From Clostridium algoriphilum (GTDB lineage: Bacteria > Bacillota > Clostridia > Clostridiales > Clostridiaceae), in the NCBI RefSeq assembly GCF_020443705.1, contig NZ_JAIZZK010000004.1:62001-126000 (forward strand): 64,000 nucleotides of DNA. The letters are read 5' to 3'. Of the stretch, positions 56,785 to 64,000 are shown one piece after another. The number at the start of each line of letters is the position of its first letter. The stretch's first letter is position 1. Under the pieces are notes generated by a model that saw only the letters and a list, made by a program, of their open reading frames with translations, was not told the origin of the DNA and ran no database searches. The translations under genes and the position numbers were made by a program.

Positions 56785-59217
56785 GTGGTAATAGATAAAG
56801 AAATGCTTAAAATGGATTATATAGAAAAACTACAAACAATGTTTGCAGAAGACGTTGTTAACGCATCTTCATTACATCAATATTTGGCTTTAGGTTCTCT
56901 AGTAAAGGATTATTGCTCTAAACCCTGGATAGAAAGCAATAAAGAGTATGGAAAAAATAGAGGAAAACAGGTGTATTATTTTTCTATGGAGTTCTTAGTT
57001 GGTAGATTACTTAATAGTAACTTAGTTAATTTAGGAATAAAGGATATATGCGATGAGGCACTGAATGATTTAGGAATTAGTTTAATAGAAGTTGAGGATA
57101 TAGAATTAGATGCTGGGCTTGGTAATGGAGGACTTGGAAGGTTAGCAGCATGCTTTCTTGACTCTATGGCGTCGACTGAAATACCTGGTCATGGTTGTGG
57201 TATAAGGTATAAATATGGGTTATTCAAACAAAAAATTGAAGGTGGTTACCAAGTAGAAGTTCCTGATAATTGGTTGAGAAATGGTAATGCTTGGGAAATA
57301 AGAAAAGAAAGCAAATCTGTAGAAGTAAGATTTGGTGGGCAAGTTCATTTAAGTGATGAAGATGGCGTAATTAAAGTTATCCATAAAAACTATGAAGTTG
57401 TGAAAGCTGTACCCTATGATACTCCAGTAAAAGGATATAAAAACGATACTGTAAACACTTTAAGGCTTTGGAGTGCAGAAACTATGGAAGAGGATTTTGA
57501 TTTCTCATCATTTAGCCAAGGAGATTATGCAAAAGCAGGCGAGAAAAAATATTCGGTTGAAGCTATTTCTCAAGTTTTATATCCAGATGATAGTTATGAA
57601 AAAGGTAAATTATTAAGGCTTAAGCAAGAGTATTTTTTTGTAAGTGCTGGACTTCAAAGTATTCTAAGAAATTATAAAAAGAAAAAAATTTCACTCCAAG
57701 AGTTTCATAAACACGTGGCTGTGCAAATAAATGATACCCACCCAGCTGTAGCCGTGGCTGAACTAATGAGACTTCTAATTGATGAGGAAAACTTATCTTG
57801 GGACGATGCATGGAAGATTACAACTGGGACTATGGCATACACTAACCATACAATTATGTCAGAAGCACTAGAAAAATGGCATGTTGGAATGTTTAAAAAA
57901 TTACTTCCACGTATTTATATGATTGTAGAAGAAATAAATAGGCGGTTTTGTAACGAAGTATATCATAGGTATAATGGTGATTGGAACAAAGTCAATAAAA
58001 TGTCTATTATTTATGATGGATATGTAAGAATGGCATACCTCGCTATTGTAGGAGGCCATTCTGTTAATGGAGTTGCTAAGCTTCACACAGAATTATTAAA
58101 GCATCAAGAACTTTCTGATTTTTATGAATTTTTCCCTGAAAAATTTAGCAATCAAACTAATGGTATAACTCATAGGAGATGGTTGCTAAATTCTAATGGT
58201 GAGCTGTCAAAGCTTATAACGAAAACTATAGGTAATGAATGGATAAAGTCTCCAAATGAGCTCCATAAATTAATGGATTATGCAAAGAATTCTGCTTTTC
58301 AAGAGAAAACACATAATATAAAAATTAATAATAAAATAAAATTTTCAAACTATGTACAGGCAAACTATGGAACATCAATAGATCCGAGTTCAATATTTGA
58401 TGTTCATGTAAAAAGAGCGCATTCCTATAAAAGACAAACTTTAAATGTACTTCATATAATGCATTTATATAATCAGCTTCGCGAAAATCCAAACTTGGAT
58501 ATGGTTCCAAGAACTTTTATATTTGGTGCGAAAGCTTCGCCAAGTTATTATATAGCAAAACAAACTATAAAACTTATTAACACTTTAGCAAATAAGATAG
58601 ATAATGATCCTATAGTCCGTGGTAAAATCAAGATACTATTCCTTGAAAACTATGGAGTGTCACTGGCTGAGAAAATCATTCCATGCGCTGATGTTAGTGA
58701 ACAGATTTCAACTGCATCTAAAGAGGCATCTGGAACTGGTAATATGAAATTTATGATGAATGGTGCTATAACTATAGCCACTTTGGATGGAGCAAATGTA
58801 GAAATATTTGATGAGGTTGGAAAAGAAAATATAATATTATTTGGTCTTACATCAAAAGAGGTAATAGAGTATTATAAGAATAAAAGTTATAACTCTTATG
58901 ATTTATATAATAGTGATGCGCGAATTAACTTAATATTAAATCAACTTATAAATGGATTTTTAGAAACCCCTACAAATGAATTTAAAGGTATTTATGATAC
59001 TTTGCTATCGCATAATGATGAGTATTTTGTACTTAAAGATTTTGATTCTTATGTAAAGGGTCATAAAGAAATTGATCGGTTATACAGGCAAAAATCTTTA
59101 TGGCAGCAAATGTCTATTATTAATATAGCGAAATCTGGTATATTTTCAAGTGATAACACTGTAAAGAAATACGCAAAAGAAATTTGGGGAACTCCTGCAG
59201 TTCATATTAAGTTATAA
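56785..59217 (+). CDS. glgP: glycogen/maltodextrin phosphorylase, 810 aa
   Basis: Releases glucose-1-phosphate from alpha-1,4-glucan ends. The PLP lysine is in EASGTGNMKFMMNGAITIATLDGANVEI. YYFSMEFLVGRLL, GLGNGGLGRLAACFLDS, and AVQINDTHPAVAVAELMR are standard. Start taken as GTG 56785 behind AGGTGGTGAATGTC; the upstream GTG codons at 56773 and 56776 lie inside that site. Last gene of the operon, so synthesis and mobilisation are transcribed together. Confidence 0.96.
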   Translation: MVIDKEMLKMDYIEKLQTMFAEDVVNASSLHQYLALGSLVKDYCSKPWIESNKEYGKNRGKQVYYFSMEFLVGRLLNSNLVNLGIKDICDEALNDLGISLIEVEDIELDAGLGNGGLGRLAACFLDSMASTEIPGHGCGIRYKYGLFKQKIEGGYQVEVPDNWLRNGNAWEIRKESKSVEVRFGGQVHLSDEDGVIKVIHKNYEVVKAVPYDTPVKGYKNDTVNTLRLWSAETMEEDFDFSSFSQGDYAKAGEKKYSVEAISQVLYPDDSYEKGKLLRLKQEYFFVSAGLQSILRNYKKKKISLQEFHKHVAVQINDTHPAVAVAELMRLLIDEENLSWDDAWKITTGTMAYTNHTIMSEALEKWHVGMFKKLLPRIYMIVEEINRRFCNEVYHRYNGDWNKVNKMSIIYDGYVRMAYLAIVGGHSVNGVAKLHTELLKHQELSDFYEFFPEKFSNQTNGITHRRWLLNSNGELSKLITKTIGNEWIKSPNELHKLMDYAKNSAFQEKTHNIKINNKIKFSNYVQANYGTSIDPSSIFDVHVKRAHSYKRQTLNVLHIMHLYNQLRENPNLDMVPRTFIFGAKASPSYYIAKQTIKLINTLANKIDNDPIVRGKIKILFLENYGVSLAEKIIPCADVSEQISTASKEASGTGNMKFMMNGAITIATLDGANVEIFDEVGKENIILFGLTSKEVIEYYKNKSYNSYDLYNSDARINLILNQLINGFLETPTNEFKGIYDTLLSHNDEYFVLKDFDSYVKGHKEIDRLYRQKSLWQQMSIINIAKSGIFSSDNTVKKYAKEIWGTPAVHIKL

Positions 59218-59223
59218 ATATAT

Positions 59224-59265
59224 AAAATGCCATACTAGATAATTATCTAGTATGGCATTTTTTTA
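59224..59265 (+). terminator. terminator of the glg operon
   Basis: AAAATGCCATACTAGATAA and its complement, followed by seven T residues. Confidence 0.92.
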
Positions 59266-59353
59266 AATACATATTGATTTAACAAAAAAAATGTTGTAAT
59301 ATTATAAGATATAAACACGAACAATTAATAAAGAACAAAATTTAATATTCGCA

Positions 59354-59426
59354 AACTCATATATGCTTAGTAATATGGTCTAAGCGTTTCTACCAAGTAA
59401 CCGTAAAGTACTTAACTATGGGTGTT
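59354..59426 (+). promoter_or_regulatory. purine riboswitch aptamer, guanine class
   Basis: P1 arms AACTCAT/ATGGGTGTT, the conserved junction ATATGG..GTTTCTACC..CCGTAAA and ACTATGGG. The position equal to base 74 of the B. subtilis xpt aptamer is C, which pairs with guanine or hypoxanthine; adenine-class aptamers have U there. Confidence 0.95.
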
Positions 59427-59484
59427 TAAATAAAAACAGAGAGAATAGTTATCTCATAATTATTTAATTCAAAATTTTTATTGT

Positions 59485-59529
59485 AAACTCCTTAGGTAAC
59501 TTGTTAAATAGTTTACTAGGGAGTTTTTA
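59485..59529 (+). terminator. riboswitch-controlled terminator before xpt
   Basis: AAACTCC..TAGGTAA pairs with TTTACTAGGGAGTTTT, followed by T-rich sequence. In this class ligand binding favours the terminator, so guanine would switch the operon off. Confidence 0.85.
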
Positions 59530-59578
59530 TTTTACCAATTATATATGACAAAAATATAATTAACAAAGGAGAAAATGA

Positions 59579-60151
59579 ATGGAAGCACTAAAGAATAAAA
59601 TAACAAATCAAGGGATAGTAATAGGTAGTGAGATTTTAAAAGTTGACAGTTTTCTTAATCATCAAATTGATATAAAGCTCCTAAATGAAATTGGACAAGA
59701 ATTCAAAAAAAGGTATTCTAGTAGTGAAATTACAAAGATATTAACAGTTGAAGCATCAGGTATAGGAATAGCATGTATTGTGGCACAATACTTTAATAAC
59801 ATTCCTGTAGTTTTTGCGAAAAAGAATGAAGCAACTACAATGGACACTAGTGTATATGAAGCTGATGTGTTTTCTTTTACAAAAAATAAGAACTACAAAA
59901 TAAGAACTAGTAAAAAGTATATAAAAAAAGAAGATAAAATTTTAATAATTGATGACTTTTTAGCTAATGGGAATGCAGCACTAGGACTTATAAAAATTGT
60001 ACGTCAAGCTGAAGCAAACGTTGTTGGAGTAGGAATTGTAATTGAAAAAGCATTTCAGAATGGGAGAAAATGCATAGAAAAGGAGGGTGTTAAAGTAGAG
60101 TCACTCGCAATAATAAAATCGTTACAAGATAATAAGGTAGTATTTAAATAA
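59579..60151 (+). CDS. xpt: xanthine phosphoribosyltransferase, 190 aa
   Basis: Salvages xanthine (and guanine in some relatives) to [51 protein letters not shown] and the PRPP motif [18 protein letters not shown] fit Xpt of the B. subtilis type. The ATG at 59579 has AAGGAG eight bases upstream; another ATG at 59575 is in a different frame. No terminator lies between this gene and the transporter that follows, so the riboswitch probably governs both. Confidence 0.95.
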   Translation: MEALKNKITNQGIVIGSEILKVDSFLNHQIDIKLLNEIGQEFKKRYSSSEITKILTVEASGIGIACIVAQYFNNIPVVFAKKNEATTMDTSVYEADVFSFTKNKNYKIRTSKKYIKKEDKILIIDDFLANGNAALGLIKIVRQAEANVVGVGIVIEKAFQNGRKCIEKEGVKVESLAIIKSLQDNKVVFK

Positions 60152-60191
60152 GAAATAATAATTATTAATTATATTAAAGGGGGATTTATTA

Positions 60192-61298
60192 ATGAAAAAG
60201 AAATTAGGAAGTTTATTATTAGCGTTTACATTAATTATGCCATTAATACTAGTAGGATGTAGTAGTGATAAAAAAACTGGGGATAAAGCAACACAAAACA
60301 AGGAATTAACTGTAGGATTTATATACGTAGGACCTGTAGGAGATGAGGGGTATACATACTCTCATGACATGGGAAGAAAAGAGCTTGAAAAACAATTAGG
60401 TGTAAAGACTCTATATAAGGAATCGGTAAAAGAGGATTTAGCAGAAGTAGAAAAAGTATGCGAGGAAATGATTAATCAAGGAGCAAATGTTATTGTAGGA
60501 ACAAGTTTTGGATTTATGGACGGAATGGCAGCATCAGCTGCGAAGCATCCTGATGTTAAATATTTGCATGCATCTGGGTACAAAACTTCAGTAAACATGT
60601 CTAACTATTTCGGACGTATATATCAAGCAAGATATCTTTCAGGTATAGTTGCTGGAATGAAGACTAAAACAAATAAAATAGGATATGTAGCAGCATTCCC
60701 AATCCCAGAGGTAATTAGAGGAATAAATGCGTTTACATTAGGGGTACAATCTGTAAATCCAAAAGCTATAGTAAAAGTTAAATGGACTAATACTTGGTAT
60801 GACCCAGCTAGGGAAAAAGAGGCAGGAAAAGCATTAATTGCAGAAAAAGTGGATGTAATGGCTCAGCATCAAGACACTGCCGGACCATTACAAGCAGCAG
60901 AAGAAGCAGGGATATCTGCTATAGGATATAATACAGATATGAAAGCTAAAGCACCTAAGGCATACATGACTTCACCAATTTGGAATTGGGCACCATATTA
61001 CATTGAACAAGTAAAAGCTATTCAAGCTGGTACTTGGAAATCAGGAAGTTATTGGAAAGGATTAGAATCTGGAGTAGTAAATCTTGCACCCCTTACAAAA
61101 AATGCACCAACTGGAGCAGCAGGAGCTGTGGCTAAAGCTAAAGCAGATATTTTATCAGGCAAAAACAAAATATTTGTAGGACCTTTAAGAGATCAAACAG
61201 GAGCCGTTAAAATAGCAAAAGGCAAAGTTATGACAGACGCAGAATTATTACAATTTAATTGGTTTGTTAAAGGAATAGAAGGAAAAATAGCAAAATAA
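60192..61298 (+). CDS. BMP/PnrA-type nucleoside-binding lipoprotein, 368 aa
   Basis: Basic start and hydrophobic core end in the lipobox LVGC (Cys22), giving a lipid-anchored binding protein. The Med/BMP domain follows with VGFIYVGPVGDEGYTYSHDMGR, NYFGRIYQARYLSGIVAGM and VMAQHQDTAGPLQAAEEAG. Relatives bind purine nucleosides. The following ATPase and permeases complete a nucleoside importer of the NupABC/YufNOPQ kind, and the guanine riboswitch supports a purine ligand. The RBS is AAAGGGGGA. Confidence 0.92.
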   Translation: MKKKLGSLLLAFTLIMPLILVGCSSDKKTGDKATQNKELTVGFIYVGPVGDEGYTYSHDMGRKELEKQLGVKTLYKESVKEDLAEVEKVCEEMINQGANVIVGTSFGFMDGMAASAAKHPDVKYLHASGYKTSVNMSNYFGRIYQARYLSGIVAGMKTKTNKIGYVAAFPIPEVIRGINAFTLGVQSVNPKAIVKVKWTNTWYDPAREKEAGKALIAEKVDVMAQHQDTAGPLQAAEEAGISAIGYNTDMKAKAPKAYMTSPIWNWAPYYIEQVKAIQAGTWKSGSYWKGLESGVVNLAPLTKNAPTGAAGAVAKAKADILSGKNKIFVGPLRDQTGAVKIAKGKVMTDAELLQFNWFVKGIEGKIAK

Positions 61299-61336
61299 TA
61301 TAGTGTTAAAAATATTTTTGAGAGGAGAATTTAAAT

Positions 61337-62857
61337 ATGGATAAAATCCCTTATGTATCTATAGATAATATTAGCAAGACTTTTGGAAAAGTAATAGCTA
61401 ATAATAATATGAACTTAACGGTGCATGGTGGAGAAATTCATGCACTTCTAGGTGAAAATGGGGCCGGCAAAAGTACTCTCATGAACATGCTATCAGGAAT
61501 ATATACTCCTGATAGCGGTTCTATTTTTATTCACGGGAGAAATATGAATTTCACTTGCCCGAAGGATGCTATTAATGCTGGTGTAGGAATGATATATCAA
61601 CATTTTAAATTAGTTGAGGAAATGACTGCCAGGCAAAATATATTACTGGGTCAAAATAGAGGCTTGTTTTTTAATAACAAGCTTGAAATTAAAAAGATTA
61701 ATGGTATATGTGAAAAATTTCATTTAGAGCTTGATATAAATAAATATGTTTCTGATATGGCAGTGGGGGAGAGGCAAAACCTTGAAATACTTAAGGTACT
61801 TTATAGGGGTGCTGACATTTTAGTATTAGATGAACCTACTACGGTTTTTACTAAAAGCGAGACTGATAAATTATTTAAAATAATGATGAAGATGAAAGAG
61901 AAAGGCTGCGCAATTATATTTATAAGTCATAAAATGAGTGAAGTAATGGATATATGCGACAAGATTACGGTTCTAAGAAAAGGTGAAGCAGTAAAAACAG
62001 TGGAGAAAGAAAATACCACTCCGAAACAATTAACAGAATTAATGATGGGACGTAAGGCGAATTTAGCTATACATAGGATAGAGAAAGATCCCGGAGATGT
62101 AATGCTTGAGATAAAAGATTTAAAAGTGTTAAATGCCGAAAAGGCAGAGATAATTAAGAATATTAGTTTCACACTAAGGCGTGGAGAAATTCTTGGTGTG
62201 GCTGGAATCGCTGGTAGTGGACAAAGAGAATTATGTGAAGCTATTGCCGGAATACAAAGTGTCACTTCTGGTGAAATGGTTTTTGAGGGAGAGAATTTAG
62301 TAGGTAAATCTCCTAGAGATATTATTAATAAAGGTATAAGCATGAGCTTTATACCAGAAGATAGATTAGGAATGGGTTTGGTTGCGTCTATGGGTATGGT
62401 GGATAACCTTTTATTAAAAGACTATCATAAACAAAAGGGTATGTTTATAGATAGAAAACCAGTCGTAATTAAAGCAAAAAACATGGTTGAAAAATTTGAA
62501 ATTAAAACGCCAGATATCTATCATCCTATAAAATATTTATCAGGTGGTAATATACAAAAAATATTAGTTGGAAGAGAATTAAGCATGAATCCTAAGATAC
62601 TTATCATGGCATATGCAGTAAGAGGTCTGGATATTAATACATGTTATACAATTTATGATTTAATAAGCGAGGAGAAAAAAAAGGGAACGGCAATATTATT
62701 CATTGGAGAAGATCTAGATGTATTAATTCAATTATGTGATAAGATCATGGTTCTTTGTGATGGACAATCTACTGGTATTGTTTCTGCAAAGGATGCTTCA
62801 AGAGAAAAAATTGGCATGATGATGCTGGGAAATGCTACCCAGAGGGAGGAGATATAG
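61337..62857 (+). CDS. nucleoside ABC transporter, double ATP-binding protein, 506 aa
   Basis: Two ABC domains in one chain, as in the sugar and nucleoside importer class. Domain 1 has Walker A GENGAGKST (about 39-47), a signature-like VGERQNLEIL and Walker B ILVLDEPTT. Domain 2 has the degenerate A-loop GIAGSGQREL, signature LSGGNIQK and, in place of a Walker B acid pair, ILIMAYAVRGLDI. Relatives more often read ..QPTRGLD there. ATP turnover is probably carried by domain 1. The ATG follows GAGAGGAGAATTTAAAT. Confidence 0.93.
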   Translation: MDKIPYVSIDNISKTFGKVIANNNMNLTVHGGEIHALLGENGAGKSTLMNMLSGIYTPDSGSIFIHGRNMNFTCPKDAINAGVGMIYQHFKLVEEMTARQNILLGQNRGLFFNNKLEIKKINGICEKFHLELDINKYVSDMAVGERQNLEILKVLYRGADILVLDEPTTVFTKSETDKLFKIMMKMKEKGCAIIFISHKMSEVMDICDKITVLRKGEAVKTVEKENTTPKQLTELMMGRKANLAIHRIEKDPGDVMLEIKDLKVLNAEKAEIIKNISFTLRRGEILGVAGIAGSGQRELCEAIAGIQSVTSGEMVFEGENLVGKSPRDIINKGISMSFIPEDRLGMGLVASMGMVDNLLLKDYHKQKGMFIDRKPVVIKAKNMVEKFEIKTPDIYHPIKYLSGGNIQKILVGRELSMNPKILIMAYAVRGLDINTCYTIYDLISEEKKKGTAILFIGEDLDVLIQLCDKIMVLCDGQSTGIVSAKDASREKIGMMMLGNATQREEI

Positions 62858-63937
62858 ATGATACACATTGTTAAAAGAGCTGGAATTAATAAGACTGATA
62901 ATTTTAAAATTAGATGTATATCAGTACTCCTATCATTGCTTGTACTTGGCATCTTTTTACTAGTAATTAAACTTAATCCTATAGAGGTTTATGCGTCTAT
63001 TGTAAAGGGTAGCTTTGGTTCAACTTATAGTATAAAGCAAACACTTATCAGGGCGATACCACTAGTTATAACTTCACTTGGAATTTCTATTGCCTTCAAA
63101 ATGCAATTTTGGAATATTGGTGGTGAAGGACAAATAGTGATGGGAGCATTTGCTGCTACCTTTTTTGCTCTGAAATTCTACGATATGCCTACAATTCCTT
63201 TGATACTTATAATGTTTTGCGCAGGTATTATAGGAGGGGGCTTATGGGCATTAATTGCTGCTGTGCTTAAAGGAAAATGGAATACAAATGAAACAATTGT
63301 AACTTTGATGTTAAATTACATAGCCTTAAAATTTGTTACATATCTACAGTATGGCCCTTGGAAAGATAAGAACGCAATGGGGTTTCCTACAATACCTAGT
63401 TTTTCTGTGAATGCAACGCTTCCAGATGTTTTGGGTATAAATATGGGATGGATAATTGCACTAATACTTGTAATTATAGTGTATATTTTCATGAAATATA
63501 CTAAGAAGGGCTATGAAATATCGGTTCTTGGAGAAAGTGAAAAAACAGCTATGTATGCTGGAATTAAAATTCGAAAAACTATGTATATAGCTATATTTTT
63601 AAGTGGAGCTTTATGTGGAATTGCGGGTGTGATTCAGGTATCAGCTGTGAGTAGAACCTTATCTCCTGCAGTTGCGGGTGGGGCAGGATTTACAGCTATA
63701 ATCATAGCATGGCTTTCAGCATTAAGTGCACCGATAATAGTTGTAGTATCAATACTTTTTGCTGCACTTTTAGAGGGAGCGTCATTTGTTCAAACAGCAT
63801 TCGGAATTCCTGAGGCAGCTGCACAATTAATACAAGCAGTTATATTATTTTTCGTATTAGGAAGTGAATTTTTCACTAAATATAAAATGGATTTTAAGTC
63901 TCAAAGCATAGTAAAGGAGGAAAATAAAAATGAATAG
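62858..63937 (+). CDS. nucleoside ABC transporter permease, 359 aa
   Basis: BPD_transp_2 (LivH/RbsC-like) membrane protein with eight to ten hydrophobic spans. Family landmarks are the N-terminal VLGIFLLVIKLNPIEVYASIVKGSFGS, FKMQFWNIGGEGQIVMGAFAATF and the coupling-region GYEISVLGESEKTAMYAGI, followed by SGALCGIAGVIQVS. The ATG abuts the ATPase stop and follows GAGGGAGGAGATATAG. The next permease starts eight bases before its stop. Confidence 0.94.
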   Translation: MIHIVKRAGINKTDNFKIRCISVLLSLLVLGIFLLVIKLNPIEVYASIVKGSFGSTYSIKQTLIRAIPLVITSLGISIAFKMQFWNIGGEGQIVMGAFAATFFALKFYDMPTIPLILIMFCAGIIGGGLWALIAAVLKGKWNTNETIVTLMLNYIALKFVTYLQYGPWKDKNAMGFPTIPSFSVNATLPDVLGINMGWIIALILVIIVYIFMKYTKKGYEISVLGESEKTAMYAGIKIRKTMYIAIFLSGALCGIAGVIQVSAVSRTLSPAVAGGAGFTAIIIAWLSALSAPIIVVVSILFAALLEGASFVQTAFGIPEAAAQLIQAVILFFVLGSEFFTKYKMDFKSQSIVKEENKNE

Positions 63938-64000
63938 TATAACAACATTTTTAGCCGCTGCTGTTGTAGCAGGTACACCTCTACTTTTCGCTACCTTAGG
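63930..64000 (+). CDS. second nucleoside ABC transporter permease, N-terminal part (cut by window end)
   Basis: ATG 63930 follows AAAGGAGGAAAATAAAA and overlaps the previous gene by eight bases. The 23 visible residues begin MNSITTFLAAAVVAGTPLLF, the typical start of the second BPD_transp_2 permease of these importers (relatives read ..GTPLLFAALGE). The rest lies outside the window. Confidence 0.85.
   Translation, partial: MNSITTFLAAAVVAGTPLLFATL

Overview
The window is AT-rich DNA from an endospore-forming, low-GC Gram-positive anaerobe, most likely Clostridium sensu stricto. The grounds are the pyrBI/pyrKD organisation, pyruvate formate-lyase, the clpX-lonB-lonA-engB block, a cobalamin operon built on the C5 (glutamyl-tRNA) route, cysteine-rich small proteins of spore-coat appearance, and PyrR, cobalamin and guanine leader elements of Firmicutes type. 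No species can be named from the sequence alone. There is no rRNA, CRISPR array, prophage or transposase gene.

Layout. 1-3.6 kb: the end of an oligopeptide-binding protein, an unrecognised 459-residue protein, a decayed AIR-synthase-like gene, rdgB and a YfcE-type phosphoesterase. 3.6-5.7 kb: a 19-gene tRNA array that is visibly a tandem segmental duplication, with a clear sigma-A promoter in front. 6.3-12.4 kb: the pyrimidine operon pyrB-I-C-F-K-D-E, preceded by a PyrR-type attenuator and a second PyrR-like loop that covers the pyrB ribosome-binding site. 12.4-17.6 kb (minus strand): a long palindromic element, a P-loop kinase, a GNAT acetyltransferase, and pflB-pflA. 18-28.5 kb: two stand-alone genes, then tig, clpP, clpX, lonB, lonA and engB (protein folding, proteolysis, GTPase), with an unassigned, strongly folded element just upstream of the lonA promoter. 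28.6-30.6 kb: three small Cys/Gly-rich or Asn-rich genes behind a 51-bp direct repeat. 30.8-39.1 kb: a VCBS-like membrane protein, a family 1 solute-binding lipoprotein, perR, a PIN-PhoH ATPase, a phosphodiester glycosidase, a membrane-anchored protein, a site-2 protease and trmB.

39.2-49.5 kb: a cobalamin riboswitch followed by cobQ, cbiB, hemA, a precorrin-2 dehydrogenase, hemC, cobA-hemD, hemB, hemL and cbiT. The hem-named genes here most plausibly supply uroporphyrinogen III for B12, since no hemE-to-hemH step is present and the leader senses cobalamin. 49.5-51.7 kb: asd and speD. 52.2-59.2 kb: a glycogen (granulose) operon, glgC-glgD-glgA-glgP, whose first gene, the branching enzyme glgB, survives only as a shrunken, frameshifted pseudogene. 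59.3-64 kb: a guanine-class purine riboswitch, xpt, and a BMP-type nucleoside ABC importer (lipoprotein, double ATPase, two permeases, the last cut by the window end), coupling purine uptake to salvage.

The most notable items are the glgB and AIR-synthase pseudogenes, the unassigned folded element at 25.23-25.37 kb, a pair of related palindromic elements at 0.39 and 12.4 kb, the doubly controlled pyrB leader, the duplicated tRNA array with acceptor-stem variants, and the cluster of Cys/Gly-rich and Asn-rich proteins.
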